DNA of 64,000 nt from Chrysopilus asiliformis (Eukaryota > Arthropoda > Insecta > Diptera > Rhagionidae), in the NCBI GenBank assembly GCA_964034945.1, contig OZ035960.1, forward strand, positions 22,307,487 to 22,371,486, written 5' to 3'. Under the pieces are notes generated by a model. The model worked only from the letters and a program-made list of their open reading frames with translations. It did not search any database and was not told where the DNA came from. Made by a program: the position numbers and the translations under genes. Positions 45,068-56,302 of the stretch are shown piece by piece. How positions within the stretch are numbered: the stretch's first letter is position 1; each line of letters starts with the position of its first letter.

Positions 45068-45858
45068 CTATGGTCCCGTAAATGATCCTGTCTCCTGAAC
45101 GCTTTTCCGCAGATATCACAGGAATACGGCCGTTCGTCGGTGTGTGTCCGCTCGTGTATCAGAAGGTTGTACGATTTCGTGAATTGCCGATTACAGAACT
45201 TACAGATGAATTGCTTTTTTGGTCTAGAAGCTCGTCCAGGAGCTCGCAGCAGCCGTCGATCGAGACCCGCGTGAAGTCCAGGCGGAAATAATCCTGCGGC
45301 CGATGGTGGGAAAGGAAAAGTGCCTGGTGGTGTTGGGGACGGTCCAGGGCCATTGAGAAACGGAGGCGGGAAGAGTCCTGGTGGCGGAGCTGAACCTTGT
45401 CCGGAATTCACCCCGGATCGTGGTAGCAACATAGCAGCCGCCGCTTCCCTGATAACTAATTCTTTCCTCTTATCGGCCATCATGGCTATTAACTCGAAAT
45501 TTGAGTCCCTTTTGCTTTGTCGATCCTTTCCCAGCTGCTCCTGCCGGTCAATCATACTGGAATACATTGAAAGGTTTCTTAAATTCCTCGATGGCAGCAC
45601 TGGAACAAATGCGGAGCTTTCCCGATGTTGGTGTGATGGATTCGCGTTGAAGATCCCAGCCGCTAAATGCCTTTGATACGCTAAATCAAAACTGGCTCCT
45701 TCTGAACTTGATGAGGAAGGGTGGTTGCCGGTCGGATCACATATTGATCTTGAGGATGATGATGAAGCTCCCGGCGATTGGAGAAATTGATCAGTGGGTG
45801 GTGGTCGCACCAGAGATAAGGCGCGGTCTTCTGTAGCTGCCTGCAGCTCTGCTGGCAT
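45068..45858 (-). CDS. sob: sob-like zinc-finger protein, 5' coding exon
   Basis: Encodes residues 1-263 plus two bases of codon 264. The first in-frame ATG is at 45858. The open frame continues four codons upstream to an acceptor-like CATTTTTAG ending at 45871. A coding 5' exon is therefore possible, or the upstream exon is purely untranslated. The N-terminal region is Ser-rich (SSSSS at about 32-36 and 48-52), followed by a charged and Ala-rich helix ([20 protein letters not shown], about 126-145) and a Pro/Gly/Phe-rich spacer. SRPKKQ then leads into finger 1 (219-239) and the first part of finger 2 (from 247). The exon ends inside HLRDHR. Joined to 30099-31392 it gives 694 residues in perfect phase. 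Confidence 0.9.
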
Positions 45859-46263
45859 TTTTAATGTCACCTAAAAATGAGAAATATTTTGAGAAATGAT
45901 TTTAAAAAAAGTTAATATTATTAGTTTTCTACTTTATGACAACAAGTGCGAAAGGATGTTTTCGACTCGTTTTCGTAAAACGACGTTTTTAAATCTGGTT
46001 GACAAAATTTCAAGAAAATCAGCCGATTTATTTGAATACGAATAAGTTATATTAGAGATCTTAGAGGAATGAACCCTGTTCTTCTTTTCCATTGGTGCTA
46101 CAACCCTTATCGGGCCGTTAGGAGTTTTGCATCCAGGGTTTCGTAACCATTCTCTTGATTGGTAGATAGAACTGGATAGAACAAAACTGGATAGAATAGA
46201 ACTGGATTTATCAACAGTTGTAAGGTTTTCAAACCCATGTTTCTGTGACAACAAGTTGAAGTA
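45859..46263 (-). other. Immediate upstream flank of the sob-like 5' exon
   Basis: Holds the probable splice acceptor at 45871 and then intron or promoter DNA. No TATA-like element or exon could be fixed. The promoter of the gene lies at unknown distance upstream. Confidence 0.35.
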
Positions 46264-47045
46264 CACTCTAGAAAATTTTATTGTAATTTTACCCCTATTA
46301 TCGTAGGAAACCATTTTCCTACGATAATAGGGGTAAAATTACACCGAGTCGTAATGGCTTAAAAGCTATGCATTTTTACTCATTTTGTGGCGTACAAAAG
46401 CCTCTTTTACGGGGGAACTTTAAGCTAAATAAGAAGTAAAAGTACAATACGGGTGTAATTTTACGACATGGATGTTTAAAATTACCACATTTTTGTTGTA
46501 ATTTTCCTCCTATTTGGTAGCAAAACCGCGTCTTAAAGGTGTAATTTTACGACATTTTTTGTTTAAAATTACACCGAAAATGGTATTAGAATTTCTCGGC
46601 TTATACGGTCTGAAAAAAAAAATAATATATTATTTTTGCGGATGTTTTCACATCCAAATTTCCCGGGCATGTCTGCCATGTGGCAGGCGCCACACAGGAT
46701 TTTGGTAGAGTAAAACTCGATTCGAGTATTTATACTCCGATGCCACAAACCTTATGCGAATTATAAGGTTAAGGTTAAATTGTCCGTACAATAATGCAAA
46801 AATACCCTGCGAGCGTGTTTTTACACCAAAATGAGAGTAAAAATACGAATATTGGTCGAAATTTTACGCAAGGTTTAAAATTACCCTATTTCTAGTGTAA
46901 TATTAATGTTTTTTGGGTGATTTTACAACTTAAATGGTGTGCGAGCTAAATTCTGATTTTTTTTCGAAATTTTACGACGTTTTTGCAAATTTACCCCGTT
47001 TTTACCCCATTTTTCGGTTTAAATTCAAATCCATTTTCTACAGTG
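46264..47045. mobile_element. TA element with CACTCTAGAAAAT ends and reiterated GTAATTTTAC, 782 bp
   Basis: CACTCTAGAAAAT is mirrored by ATTTTCTACAGTG. TA lies on both sides (46262-46263, 47046-47047). Just inside the left end is a perfect palindrome, 46283-46342, with 28-base arms and a 4-base loop. The word TGTAATTTTAC/AAAATTACA recurs at least six times inside. No coding frame is credible. Confidence 0.75.
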
Positions 47046-47137
47046 TAGCTTAAGTCGATTTTCAGGTGAAGCCAAACTGATCTGTATTTCATTTACACAC
47101 AGGTGACTTTGGCTTGCCTGAAAATCGACTTAAGCTA
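47046..47137. mobile_element. 92-bp mini-foldback next to the previous element
   Basis: TAGCTTAAGTCGATTTTCAG is mirrored by CTGAAAATCGACTTAAGCTA around a loop of about 40 bases. Its left TA is also the right TA of the element before it, so one of the two inserted at the edge of the other. Confidence 0.7.
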
Positions 47138-49974
47138 CTTTAAGTTATTACCGCAGAATTATGTCCAAACTATAACAAATCCCACGATAATAATCTGGAC
47201 CGCGATGATATCGTTAGCACGAAGATGTAATTGACATTACTCGTTTCAGTTTGTAATTTATCTATGATATATATTTTTTAGCAGCGTGATAAAGGTATGG
47301 AAACTTGACCAATGGGGGTACAGCAAGACTTCAAAATAGAAAAGTGGAAGGTTCTCGAGCTCTTGGGGTCTCCGGAGATGGGTCCCTTAAAATAAGATAT
47401 TCAAATTTATGGGGCAGATGCAATACGCCATGTATCTGTAACTTTAAGTGTTACAATCCACTTTATGGCCCTATTCCCTATTCGCAAGTGTCCTCGGTAT
47501 CTGTAACTTTAATTATACAATAAACTTTGACATTATGTATCTTCAAATCATCTGTAGCTTTAAGAACAAGCAAAAATGCTGCGTAAAGTTAGATTTTCAG
47601 TGTTTTTATTTAAATGAAGTAAGATTATCGGCATTGCTGCATTTATTTATGATCCGGAATTGGCTGGAAAACGATTTTGTGTAAATTTTTGCAAATCTAT
47701 TCCATTGGATGGAAACCGATTTTGTGTAAATTAGCAACAAGATCTATCTGGTGACAAAAAAATGTGGATTCTAATACAAAATTTTGTGAAAGATGAAAAT
47801 ATATTTAAAGTTACATTAAATGAATATTCCATTTTGTGAATAGACTCATTAAATTGTATAAAAAATTTTTTGATCTATATTTCTCGAATAGTTTTTGTCT
47901 ACTACTATGCCGAATACTCTACTACTATGCCGAAAAATTATGAGAATAAACTTTTATACTACAGATTCACTGGATTTTGCCGAAGAGTATTTTTCTGGAC
48001 GTTTTTTAGCCTGTGGTATATTTTTACTCCAAAGTAGAAAAACCTTCTAAGAAATTTTCCATTAATTTTGTAACAGGTTTAACGGATAATTCTGGGGCCT
48101 TTAAATAAGGAGCAAGTTACCTCTAGTAAACCGAATATATCAAGTAATATTTATAGGTAAGCTCTTAACAAATAGATACAGATTAAATAAATTGTTTTAT
48201 CAAACCATTTTAATCCTCCTTTTTGTGATATTTCTTTTGGAACGACTGAAAAAACAAAAAAAAAACCCTACCAACATGGCAATGCCTGAACTCAAAAAAA
48301 ATACACATGGTAAGCATTCCCCGCTCATATGATCGCTATACAAATTTCAAAAAATAAAGAAAAAAATAAGAAAAATAAATATAGTCTCTTGGCAAGTGAA
48401 CACATTAGCGATATTAGCCCCGAGAAAATATTTCTTAACATGTATGCATATGTGTGTGTGCGTGTGTGTGTTGGTTGTTGATCTCCACAAAAATATTATT
48501 TTTATGTTGCTTGGGTCCATTCTGAGGTTTGAAAATGTTCAGACTATACCCGATCAACGTCTTCGTGCCATCTTTCACACAATTTCGGTTCAAAGTGTTT
48601 GAGACCGAGTCTGAGCAAGACTTAAGTCAAACAGCTCCGGTTAGTGGAAGCTGCAAGACAAGCAACTCGAAAGATGTGAAGATCGGATTAAGAAAAATAA
48701 AGAGGAGAAAAAAAAACGTACACACAAGAAAAAAGTCCAGAGAACTCGTTCGTTATTAGTTTAGTGCTCCTTTGCTTTATGCTGGCTGGCATCGCTCAGG
48801 TAGAAAGCAAATACCTTCGTTGCGTTCGAAACACAAAAGCATCGATGGCCAAAAGAAAAACAACAAAAAATACGTGGAGAAAAAACCTAACAGATGAAAA
48901 TCAACAAGAAAAAAAAACAAAGTTATCAAGAAGGTACCTATCCTATATAGTATAAGTATAAGATTTTTGCTTCATGTCCCGTAGTTCTTTTGTCTTAGCA
49001 GAAGAATCTTAATAGTTCCGCAACATTCTTTACTAGATCTTCTTGGAGACTCAAGCTCGGCTCAGACCTCAATCTTTCCATTTCTTTCTCACTCCCCAAG
49101 AACATCAAGTGGAAAAAACCAAACAGCCATCCCGTAGCTTTTAATCCCAGTATTTTTTGCAGTACAAAAAGTGAGATACTTCGAGACAAGTTTTTTTTTA
49201 CATAAGAAACGACTTTCTGTTGGCCCAAAATATCTCACTTTTTATGGTGTTAAGATCAACGATGAAGGAAACCTAAATTTATATATTTTTTTAAATAATC
49301 GAATTGCTAAGCTTTAACTAGAAATTTTAACGGTTTTGGGATATTGGCAACAGTTTTAAGGAAACTCAGTTTTTAAGAATTAATGTTTTTAACTCACAGA
49401 CGCCGCCGCGGAAAGACACACCCGGAAATAAAAATATTTTATTCCTATAAAATTTAGTCATATATTTGAGACAGGGAACTTTTTGCAGCGTTAGGATTAA
49501 AAAGCCGAAATTTATTCTAAAATTCGAGAGAATTTCAAACATTTTTTTATATTGATTCAATTTTTTTGGGCGTAATTTAAAAAAAAACCCTTCTTTGTCT
49601 GATCGTATGTGTAAAAACCCATTGTCTCATCACAACTTTTATAGGAATCTAATTTTTTTTCACTGTTCTTTAAAAATCGCATCACAAAATGAAAGAACTC
49701 TCTAAATATTGATTGATTCGAAATATTTTTTTTGAATGTTTTCTAAAATTTGTTGTTTGAAAAAGTAGTAGAAAGTTAAATATGTATGTGTGGGGTATAT
49801 TTCCAAAACTCGGTATCTAACATATATGTGCACAAGTGGAGTTATTGGGCCGTATGAATAAAAATGACCATATGCTTATACTCCACTTTTTGTTGTAAAT
49901 TCTCCAATTTTTGTAAATAATAGTGTACCAATTCTGTACTTTGGAAGTAAGTGTTTATTGTTAAATCTCAAATT
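47138..49974. other. Intergenic DNA with a less AT-rich island
   Basis: About 48390-48960 is richer in G/C and holds several overlapping short frames on the plus strand, none with a known motif. It could be an untranslated exon or regulatory island of the sob-like gene, but no clear splice site was found. A TGTGTGTGCGTG microsatellite lies at about 48447-48472. The rest is AT-rich. Confidence 0.4.
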
Positions 49975-50212
49975 TTCTCAAAAAAGATTAAATCTCAAAA
50001 AAGATTAAATCTCAAAAAAGATTTTCACGCATGCGGCCTGTTCAACTATATTCAACTATAATTTACGTGATTAAACGATCAAGTTCATAGTCAATTAATG
50101 ATAACGTTCATTATCAATTTGAACGAGATAGTTTTCTTACGAAGTTGACAATGAACGTTATCGCTAATTGACAACTAATATGATCATTTAATCACGCAAA
50201 GCACAGTTGAAT
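49975..50212. repeat. Short tandem array followed by a foldback
   Basis: CTCAAAAAAGATTAAAT is repeated about three times (49976-50022). After it, 50051-50212 forms an imperfect inverted repeat: TTCAACT, CGTGATTAAA and GATAACGTTCATT on the left, each mirrored on the right. It is probably a decayed MITE; the target duplication is not clear. Confidence 0.6.
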
Positions 50213-50534
50213 GACAATGTGTCCTTAGTTGAATTAATCACGAATGTAGTTGACGCAAAATCAACTAATGAAATTTATCTTCGCTTGTGGTTTTTGATCG
50301 TAATATGCACAAATAAAAAATATTTTCAATATCCTAATCCTGAATTTTACGTAATTGAATTTACAAAAATGTGCCCAAACTGGCTGCCGAGACTGTGGTT
50401 CGCCAACATTTGGAGGGAGTGTAAAGCACGCCTAGAGAGTTTCGAGAATCAACTCCACATAATATATTGTAACTTTTTTGTGCTCAAAAAGAGTAAAAAA
50501 AAAATTTTTTTTTATAGGATATAAACAACACTAA

Positions 50535-50752
50535 CACGTTGACTGCCGAACCATCTTTGTAAATGTTTAAAGGAAAATACATGTAGACCTTTAAAATGTC
50601 TGTATGCATGTATGTATGTATGTAGAATGTATGTCGAATGTATACATGTAGAATGTAGACCTAGCTATCGAAAATGAAAGCCGGTGCCCCTCATGAAGTT
50701 TAGTGTCATTTTTCACTCGCGATCAAAAATGATAGCCCTGGTAGTCAATGTG
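50535..50752. mobile_element. piggyBac-like MITE with CACGTTGACTGCC ends, 218 bp
   Basis: CACGTTGACTGCC at the left is mirrored by GGTAGTCAATGTG at the right, next to TTAA at 50753-50756. On the left the expected TTAA reads CTAA (50531-50534), one mutation away. A TATG/GAATGTA microsatellite sits inside. No protein is encoded. Confidence 0.65.
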
Positions 50753-50756
50753 TTAA

Positions 50757-51319
50757 AAGTATGATGTTTGTTTGATTAAAAGGTCGATTTTGTTATACAT
50801 AAGTATCTGTAAATCTGAAGGATCGTTAAAATTTGCCATTTTTTCCAGAATTTCTGTGCTAAAGTAAATATTCCAATGTAGAACAGAGGCCAAGATAATT
50901 AAATAATTACTCCATCACACTTACTATTCATTAATCGCAGAATAAGTTCAGTTAGCAAAAGTTTTCATAATTCGAATTTATGCCGATCTATGCCAACATT
51001 TCAGTAGGGACTTTTTACAGAAAAAACTTCTGAAAAGATCTTTGTGATTTATCACGAAAGTTTGTGTAAATCGTTTGTGTAGATCGAATTTTGTGACCAG
51101 TAAAAATCGCGGCCCCTAAAAATGTTGGAACTTAAAATTTTTAAAATAAAAATAAACCAGGAAGCTGAGCGAGAGGAAGTAAGAGAGCCAATCTCGGGCA
51201 TGGTAAAATATTTGGTACCCGAAATTTTTTTACGAGATTTTTATTTTTAAGTAAGTTTCCGTTTTTAGTTAGAGATTTCTCTAAAAAATAAGAAAATTAA
51301 GACATTACCAAAAATAAAC
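50757..51319. other. AT-rich intergenic DNA
   Basis: Nothing recognisable. Confidence 0.45.
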
Positions 51320-52220
51320 AAAAGCTAAATATAATTGCCAATCTGGCAATTATTGAAAACCCGTATGGCAGCGTTTCCCTTTCAGTATTCGCGGCCCAAT
51401 TTTCAATCATAATTTTCATCGCGCCCCCCTGCATACAATAAAATGTATGTCTATCTAGAGTGTATATCTAATATTAAGCCTTCCTTCGAAAAGCTTTGCT
51501 CTGCAAAACAGGCCCAAGGAAGTCTCTAATAATTATTAAATTTGTTTTTAATTTAGTAAGTTGTTAATAAGTTAATTATTAAATATTATGTCGAAATGTA
51601 TTTTGTTTTGCATGTGTGTGTGTACTTTCCTTTCAGTCAGTTAATCAACTTTTTTAAATATTTCCTCTTGGATATGCTGGCGCCCCACCTTAAATGTCCT
51701 CGCGCCCCACAGGTTGAGAATCGCTGCCGTATGGTGATATGGCATTGTTCGAAGATTAAGTGAACGGCGAACAGTTGTATCAAAATTCCACTTTGAAGTC
51801 AAAATTTTCAATAAGATTTTTTAAAATTTATTCCAATCGGATTTTGATGTAAGGGAGTTTTATGGAATCATATCCTAGATAACTTTCGTTCTTGCACTTT
51901 TTTGATAAGATGTACAGTTTTTGAGATATTCGCAAAAAACGTTTTCGTTCGTATTTTTGGCCATTAACGAATTTAGCCTCGCATTTTACGAAAAACGGAT
52001 CTGCGTAAAATTTCAAGTCTCTAGCTCAATCCGTGCGCCCGCAATTTGCGGCACAGACGAACAGACGGACAGACATACAGACGGACATACAAAATTCAAT
52101 TTTTTTTATCATTTTAAACACACTGGTGTAATTCATTTGTGTGTGTGATGACGGGATCTTGGCGTTACAAACGGTAAGGCAAATTTAATGTAGCCTGGTT
52201 TTCACCATACGGGTATAAAA
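51320..52220 (-). repeat. Family A repeat, copy 4 (inverted), split by a hAT element
   Basis: AATTGCCAATCTGGCAATTA then ACCCGTATGG is interrupted at 51369. It resumes at 51727 with CCGTATGGTGATATGG and runs to CACCATACGGGTATAAAA at 52220. The microsatellite here is a short, degenerate CAGACGGACAGAC stretch. The frame at 51921-52148 is a repeat artefact. Confidence 0.8.
51369..51726. mobile_element. hAT-type element, copy 2 (358 bp), nested
   Basis: Ends CAGCGTTTCC and GAATCGCTG with a perfect 8-bp duplication CCGTATGG (51361-51368, 51727-51734). It shares both terminal regions with 2782-3677 but lacks about 540 bp of that copy's interior. Confidence 0.9.
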
Positions 52221-53317
52221 AGAACTTCCGCATAGGAAATTATAGAGAGCTTTAAAAATACATTTAATTTCCTCCCACATGAGCGATTGTTTTCGAATTG
52301 GATAGCATGATTTCGTGGTAAAAAAAAAATACTAATTTTATGTCATAAAAAACAGCCGAAACGGATTATTGCGGATCCTGGAAAGAATCCATGATGTATT
52401 TGCGGCTTTAAACCATAGAAAGGACAAAATTTATCAATGTTTTCAATGTCGTGATAACCGGTTTCCACTGCAATTATCCACATATAAAAACATGAGGTTT
52501 GTTTCAAATAACAATAAAAATATTTAATTTTTCTATATGTTTGTTATTAATTCAATTAAGAAATCACATCGTAAGGCGTTAATGTCTTTTTAGATGGCTG
52601 AAAGGCGCAAGTAAAAACTGTCAACAATTATGTGTAATAAGCATGGTAATAAAAACGTTAAGAAATTACAACAACAATTCTATAAAAAAAAACTTTTTCA
52701 AAGTTGGCTAGACAATAAATAATATGAAAACGAATTGCGTGCAAGCAAACTGCACCTTTCAACTTACATCAAAATCCATTAGTTTTAATACAGAAGTCAA
52801 AAATGTTTAATGAGAACACGACTTTATAAAATTTTAAGTGCATACGAGAATTGCACCTGCAACAATGTTGATGGGAAATGAATTTACATATTCAATTTAT
52901 TGGTGACTCTGGCAAACATGTAATAAATAAAAAAATATGCGGTGCAAAAGACAAGCGTGTATTAATTTTAGTTGCAGTTTGTATAAATAAAAAATAATGA
53001 AACGATATAAAATAAGGTCTTAAAATTTTTAATTAAAAAGCCATTTTTTTTTGCGAGATTCTTTGGTGAGATTCGCCACATGCACGAAACATTCTCGTGT
53101 GTCAACTGGAACTTCTTGTTTTGCTGACGAACAGAAATTTCGGAGCCAAAACCTTTTAATCGAGTACACAAAAAATAGTATAAGATCATTTCTTGATTTA
53201 ATCTTTATTGAACACGTACTCGCGTTGGCAACACACATACATATATACAGGCAAACTCACATGGAAGTGTTCTCTTCCGATGTCGGTGATCAAATTTCTT
53301 ATTGGATACTTTGGCAT
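52221..53317. other. AT-rich intergenic DNA
   Basis: No gene seen. At 53257-53262 the minus strand reads a donor-like GTGAGT downstream of the GC-richer segment described next, which could mark the end of an exon. Confidence 0.4.
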
Positions 53318-53560
53318 TTAAAGGGCTTTTAGAAGCCATTTCAATCCTACACGCATTCGATCGAGGCCTTTGTTTAGCGACTTGGACAGATCGGTGGAAG
53401 ATCGCCGTGCCGCGCCGCCTTTGGCTTTGGGAGACCAGGAACCGGGAATCGGGAGCCCCTCAGCATCCGCGTCAGCATCTCCAGCAGCCAACAGCATCTT
53501 GACTTGGTCATCTTTTGATCGGTTTCTTGGCGGCACCGAAGGCGAGCCACGCGAGACAAA
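53318..53560 (-). CDS. Possible terminal coding exon, unidentified
   Basis: This lies in a distinctly GC-richer island (about 53340-53580). A minus-strand frame runs from an acceptor-like CTTGGCTAAG at about 53561 to a stop at 53318. It reads RFVSRGSPSVPPRNRSKDDQ, KMLLAAGDADADAEG, then RRSSTDLSKSLNKGLDRMRV and an amphipathic end. The composition is protein-like. There is no ATG before the Met of VKMLL, so it would need upstream exons. The opposite strand has an equally long frame with a Ser/Ala repeat, which weakens the case. No family recognised. Confidence 0.3.
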   Translation of the reverse strand, partial: FVSRGSPSVPPRNRSKDDQVKMLLAAGDADADAEGLPIPGSWSPKAKGGAARRSSTDLSKSLNKGLDRMRVGLKWLLKAL

Positions 53561-53589
53561 CCTTAGCCAAGATTCTCTAACGTCTTAGG

Positions 53590-54310
53590 TGCAGATCGTA
53601 TAGAAGATCAATAAGAAAATGAAACCTGAAAATTTAGACAACGGGGTAACTGTTCCGTTCGCTCGGCTTTGTCATTGACCGCATACATCACTCTGAAACG
53701 TCTCTGTAGCTACATAAAATCTTAAATCGGAATAAATGTGCTAAAAATTCATCCCATTTATGGACTTTTATGGATCTTTTTCGCGCTTTTAGATATTCAA
53801 AATCGGGTAATTTGTTTTGGAATTGGCATGGCTTCCGTTAAAAACGTCTTTCAATAGGCCAACTGAATGGTGGCAGTCAGGTTTCAAATTTCAAAAGTAA
53901 ATTTATGTTGTCCAAAGAGCTTAACTTGATTTTTATGAATCCTTTCACTACCATTTAGTATTTCTTGTGTATTTAGAGGTATAAAAGTGCAATTATGATT
54001 GTCAAATTTTCTCAAAGCGAACCTTTTGTTTTCGTCTAAAATAATGTTATTTTCTAGCAATGATATGTAGAATTTGTAGAAAAGATAATTCCGAAGTGAA
54101 ATATTTTTGTAGTTCAGTATTTTCGTGGCTTTCAAATTATTGAATATGTTTTATATCAAAATAAATTATTCTACGCTTATCCCCCATTTGACACAATTTT
54201 TTAATGCCAAGTTGACATTAGGTTAGTTACTACAGTATCCGGCAACTGGAATAAAAATTGGATGTTTGAATCTAGTTTTATGAAAGTTAATAAAGCCGCT
54301 GACATTATAC
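53590..54310. other. AT-rich intergenic DNA
   Basis: The frame at 53884-54135 (minus) has no motif and no splice support. Nothing else recognised. Confidence 0.45.
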
Positions 54311-54383
54311 CAGTTGTGTCCTATTAGTCAGCAATTGACAATATTATCAACTAGCCTAATGTCATATGGGCATCAATGATATA

Positions 54384-54935
54384 TCGGGTCTTTCAATAAG
54401 GAGATAACAATTTTGTATTTAAATAAAACACAGAATAATTGAGATATCGGGCTGAAATTTATTCCAGGTGTAGTGGACATGGTACATTTAAGTATGAAAT
54501 TCGATGTCGTTCATATGGCCACCGCGAGCGTTTGCACTGATTGATTCTTTGGAGCCAATTTTCCACCACTCTTCCACACATATCGGCCGGAACGTTGGCA
54601 ATTTCGGGTTCGATATTGTTCCTAAGCTCCTCTAACGTTGTTAGCTTGTTGGCATAAACCAACGACTTAACATAACCGCATAAAAATGAATCCAACGGCG
54701 TTAAATCGCATGAGCGAGGTGGCCATTTGACCGGACCATTTCTCGAGATTACACGAATGCGACCACCGACTCAGAATTTCGGTAGTAAGTTTTAATAATT
54801 TCCAAACGTTGCTCGTTCGTGAACTTCACCATGTAAACCCTGACTGACGTTTTAGCATTGCCAGATCATAAAAAATGTTTTACGGTCCGTTTTTATTAAA
54901 ATACAAAATTGTTATGTCCTTGTTGAAAGACCCTT
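54384..54935 (-). mobile_element. Deleted mariner-like element, 552 bp
   Basis: GGGTCTTTCAA(T/C)AAGGA, then ATAACAATTTTGTATTT, at the left is mirrored at the right (54898-54933). TA lies outside (54382-54383, 54936-54937); the outermost two bases of the ends do not match. It holds both ends of one transposase gene (next entry), so about half or more of the element has been lost. Confidence 0.85.
54459..54832 (-). pseudogene. mariner-like transposase, N-terminus joined to C-terminus out of frame
   Basis: ATG at 54832 starts MVKFTNEQRLEIIKTYY, the usual N-terminus of this insect transposase family, and runs about 25 codons to a stop near 54749. From 54770, in another frame, comes the C-terminal third: ISRNGPVKWPPRSCDLTPLD (the region of the last catalytic acidic residue), FLCGYVKSLVY, LRNNIEPEIANVPADM, VVENWLQRI, ending at 54459. 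The helix-turn-helix and the first two catalytic residues are absent. The switch of frame at about 54750-54770 marks the deletion joint. It is non-functional. Confidence 0.85.
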
Positions 54936-54995
54936 TACAAGTTGTCTCCTATTTGTCTCAACTAGCCTAATGCCATATGGGCCTCAATGATATAT

Positions 54996-56302
54996 TTACA
55001 TGCTAGTAGAGAGTGAATAAGAGTTCGGTTTGGAAGTCTAATAGAAATTGATATGATTTTGTGTCTTAATTTGCAAGGAAAAAAACGGAAGTCAGAATGC
55101 AGAACATAAGAAAAAAAAGTCCTTTTGTCTATTAATAGTTGCGTTTTTTTAATGTTCTGAAGCAGTTCAGAACAAGCTTTCCATACAAAATTCTGCACCA
55201 CCTTTTCATCTCGGACAGTGTTTGGAACAAAGGGAAATTTTATACGGTAATGTACGGTAATGAAGTGCTGCTAACTTCAACATAATAAATCTGACATTTT
55301 ATTCTCAATTGAGGATTTTGTGTTGCTGGTTTGTTGGTTCTGTTCGACAGCGAAATAGTTTTAATCATGGGAGATAGCGAATCGTGATTATATCAAGAAA
55401 ATACAGCAGTAACGGCCTACTGATGTAACCAACGTGAAGTTAGTTGCCATTCGAACTCAATGAAATTTCCCACTTACTCTGGATCGTTTTTTTAATGTTT
55501 CGTGTTCTAGAACATTAAAAAAACGCAACTAATGTATCATTAGTGAATATATTCTCAATCTTTCGCCAAACTTTCTTTTTTTTTGTCTTAAGAATTCTTC
55601 AAATTTTTATTCAAGCAGGGGTTTCCAAGCTTTGTTCTTTTTCGAAGTTTTAAAAGAATCGGCGTCATAAGAGGATCAGCGAACGCCTTCAATTGTAGAT
55701 GACGTATTAGGGCGATACATAAAATCTCGGAAATAGCTCGTAAGCCGCGTAGAAATCCTTATTGTTGCAGCTGAATTTTCCATACAAATTTTGTCAGGTC
55801 ATTTACGAGGTGGTAAACTTAAGCAGTTTTTTTTGTAATTCATTTTAATTTGTCACTGATTCTCGACATTTTCAACTTCTAATTTTGTGGTTGCTGACAG
55901 AAAACTGTGAACAACTGATTTACATAAATTATTTAAAGAGTGGGTTCATATAAATTATTCCGCGTAAAAATACGTAAATGCGCAATACTAATTTTATCAG
56001 ATTTCATCAATACCCTTATTCTATGAATAGTTATTTTAAAAGATTTTAAAATGCGCCACAGGCGAAAGTCTTCACTGTTCAAAGTGAATGTAACTTCTAT
56101 TTTTTTTTTGAAAATTAATTGAAGTCGAATTTTCCTTCCCCCTTACATAACCTGACCACACTTAATTTTTTTTAAATAGCGTTGAGAATTTTTGCGTACT
56201 AACTTTTATCTTGCTTGTAAATTTGAGGTCATATATGTATATGCGTAAAATTTTAATGAACTTTAAAATATATTTTATCCTTGTCAGCCTTTTGAATTCC
56301 CA
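54996..56302. other. AT-rich intergenic DNA
   Basis: TTTTTTTAATGTTTCGTG and GAACATTAAAAAAACGCAAC form a small hairpin at about 55489-55529, echoed by GCGTTTTTTTAATGTTCTG at 55142. GCGCCACAGGCGAAAG at 56053 belongs to the dispersed word. No gene. Confidence 0.45.

Larger units (their letters stand above)
54311..54995. repeat. Direct repeat of about 60-70 bp on both sides of the deleted mariner-like element
   Basis: GTTGTGTCCTATTAGTC through CAACTAGCCTAATGTCATAT and GGGCATCAATGATATAT (54313-54384) recurs as GTTGTCTCCTATTTGTC, CAACTAGCCTAATGCCATAT and GGGCCTCAATGATATAT (54940-54995). The copies differ at several positions, so this is older than a fresh target duplication. Confidence 0.75.

Noticed and set aside
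49975..50022. Regularly repeated units as a possible CRISPR array
   Set aside because: Three contiguous 17-base units without spacers, in an animal genome. It is a simple tandem repeat.
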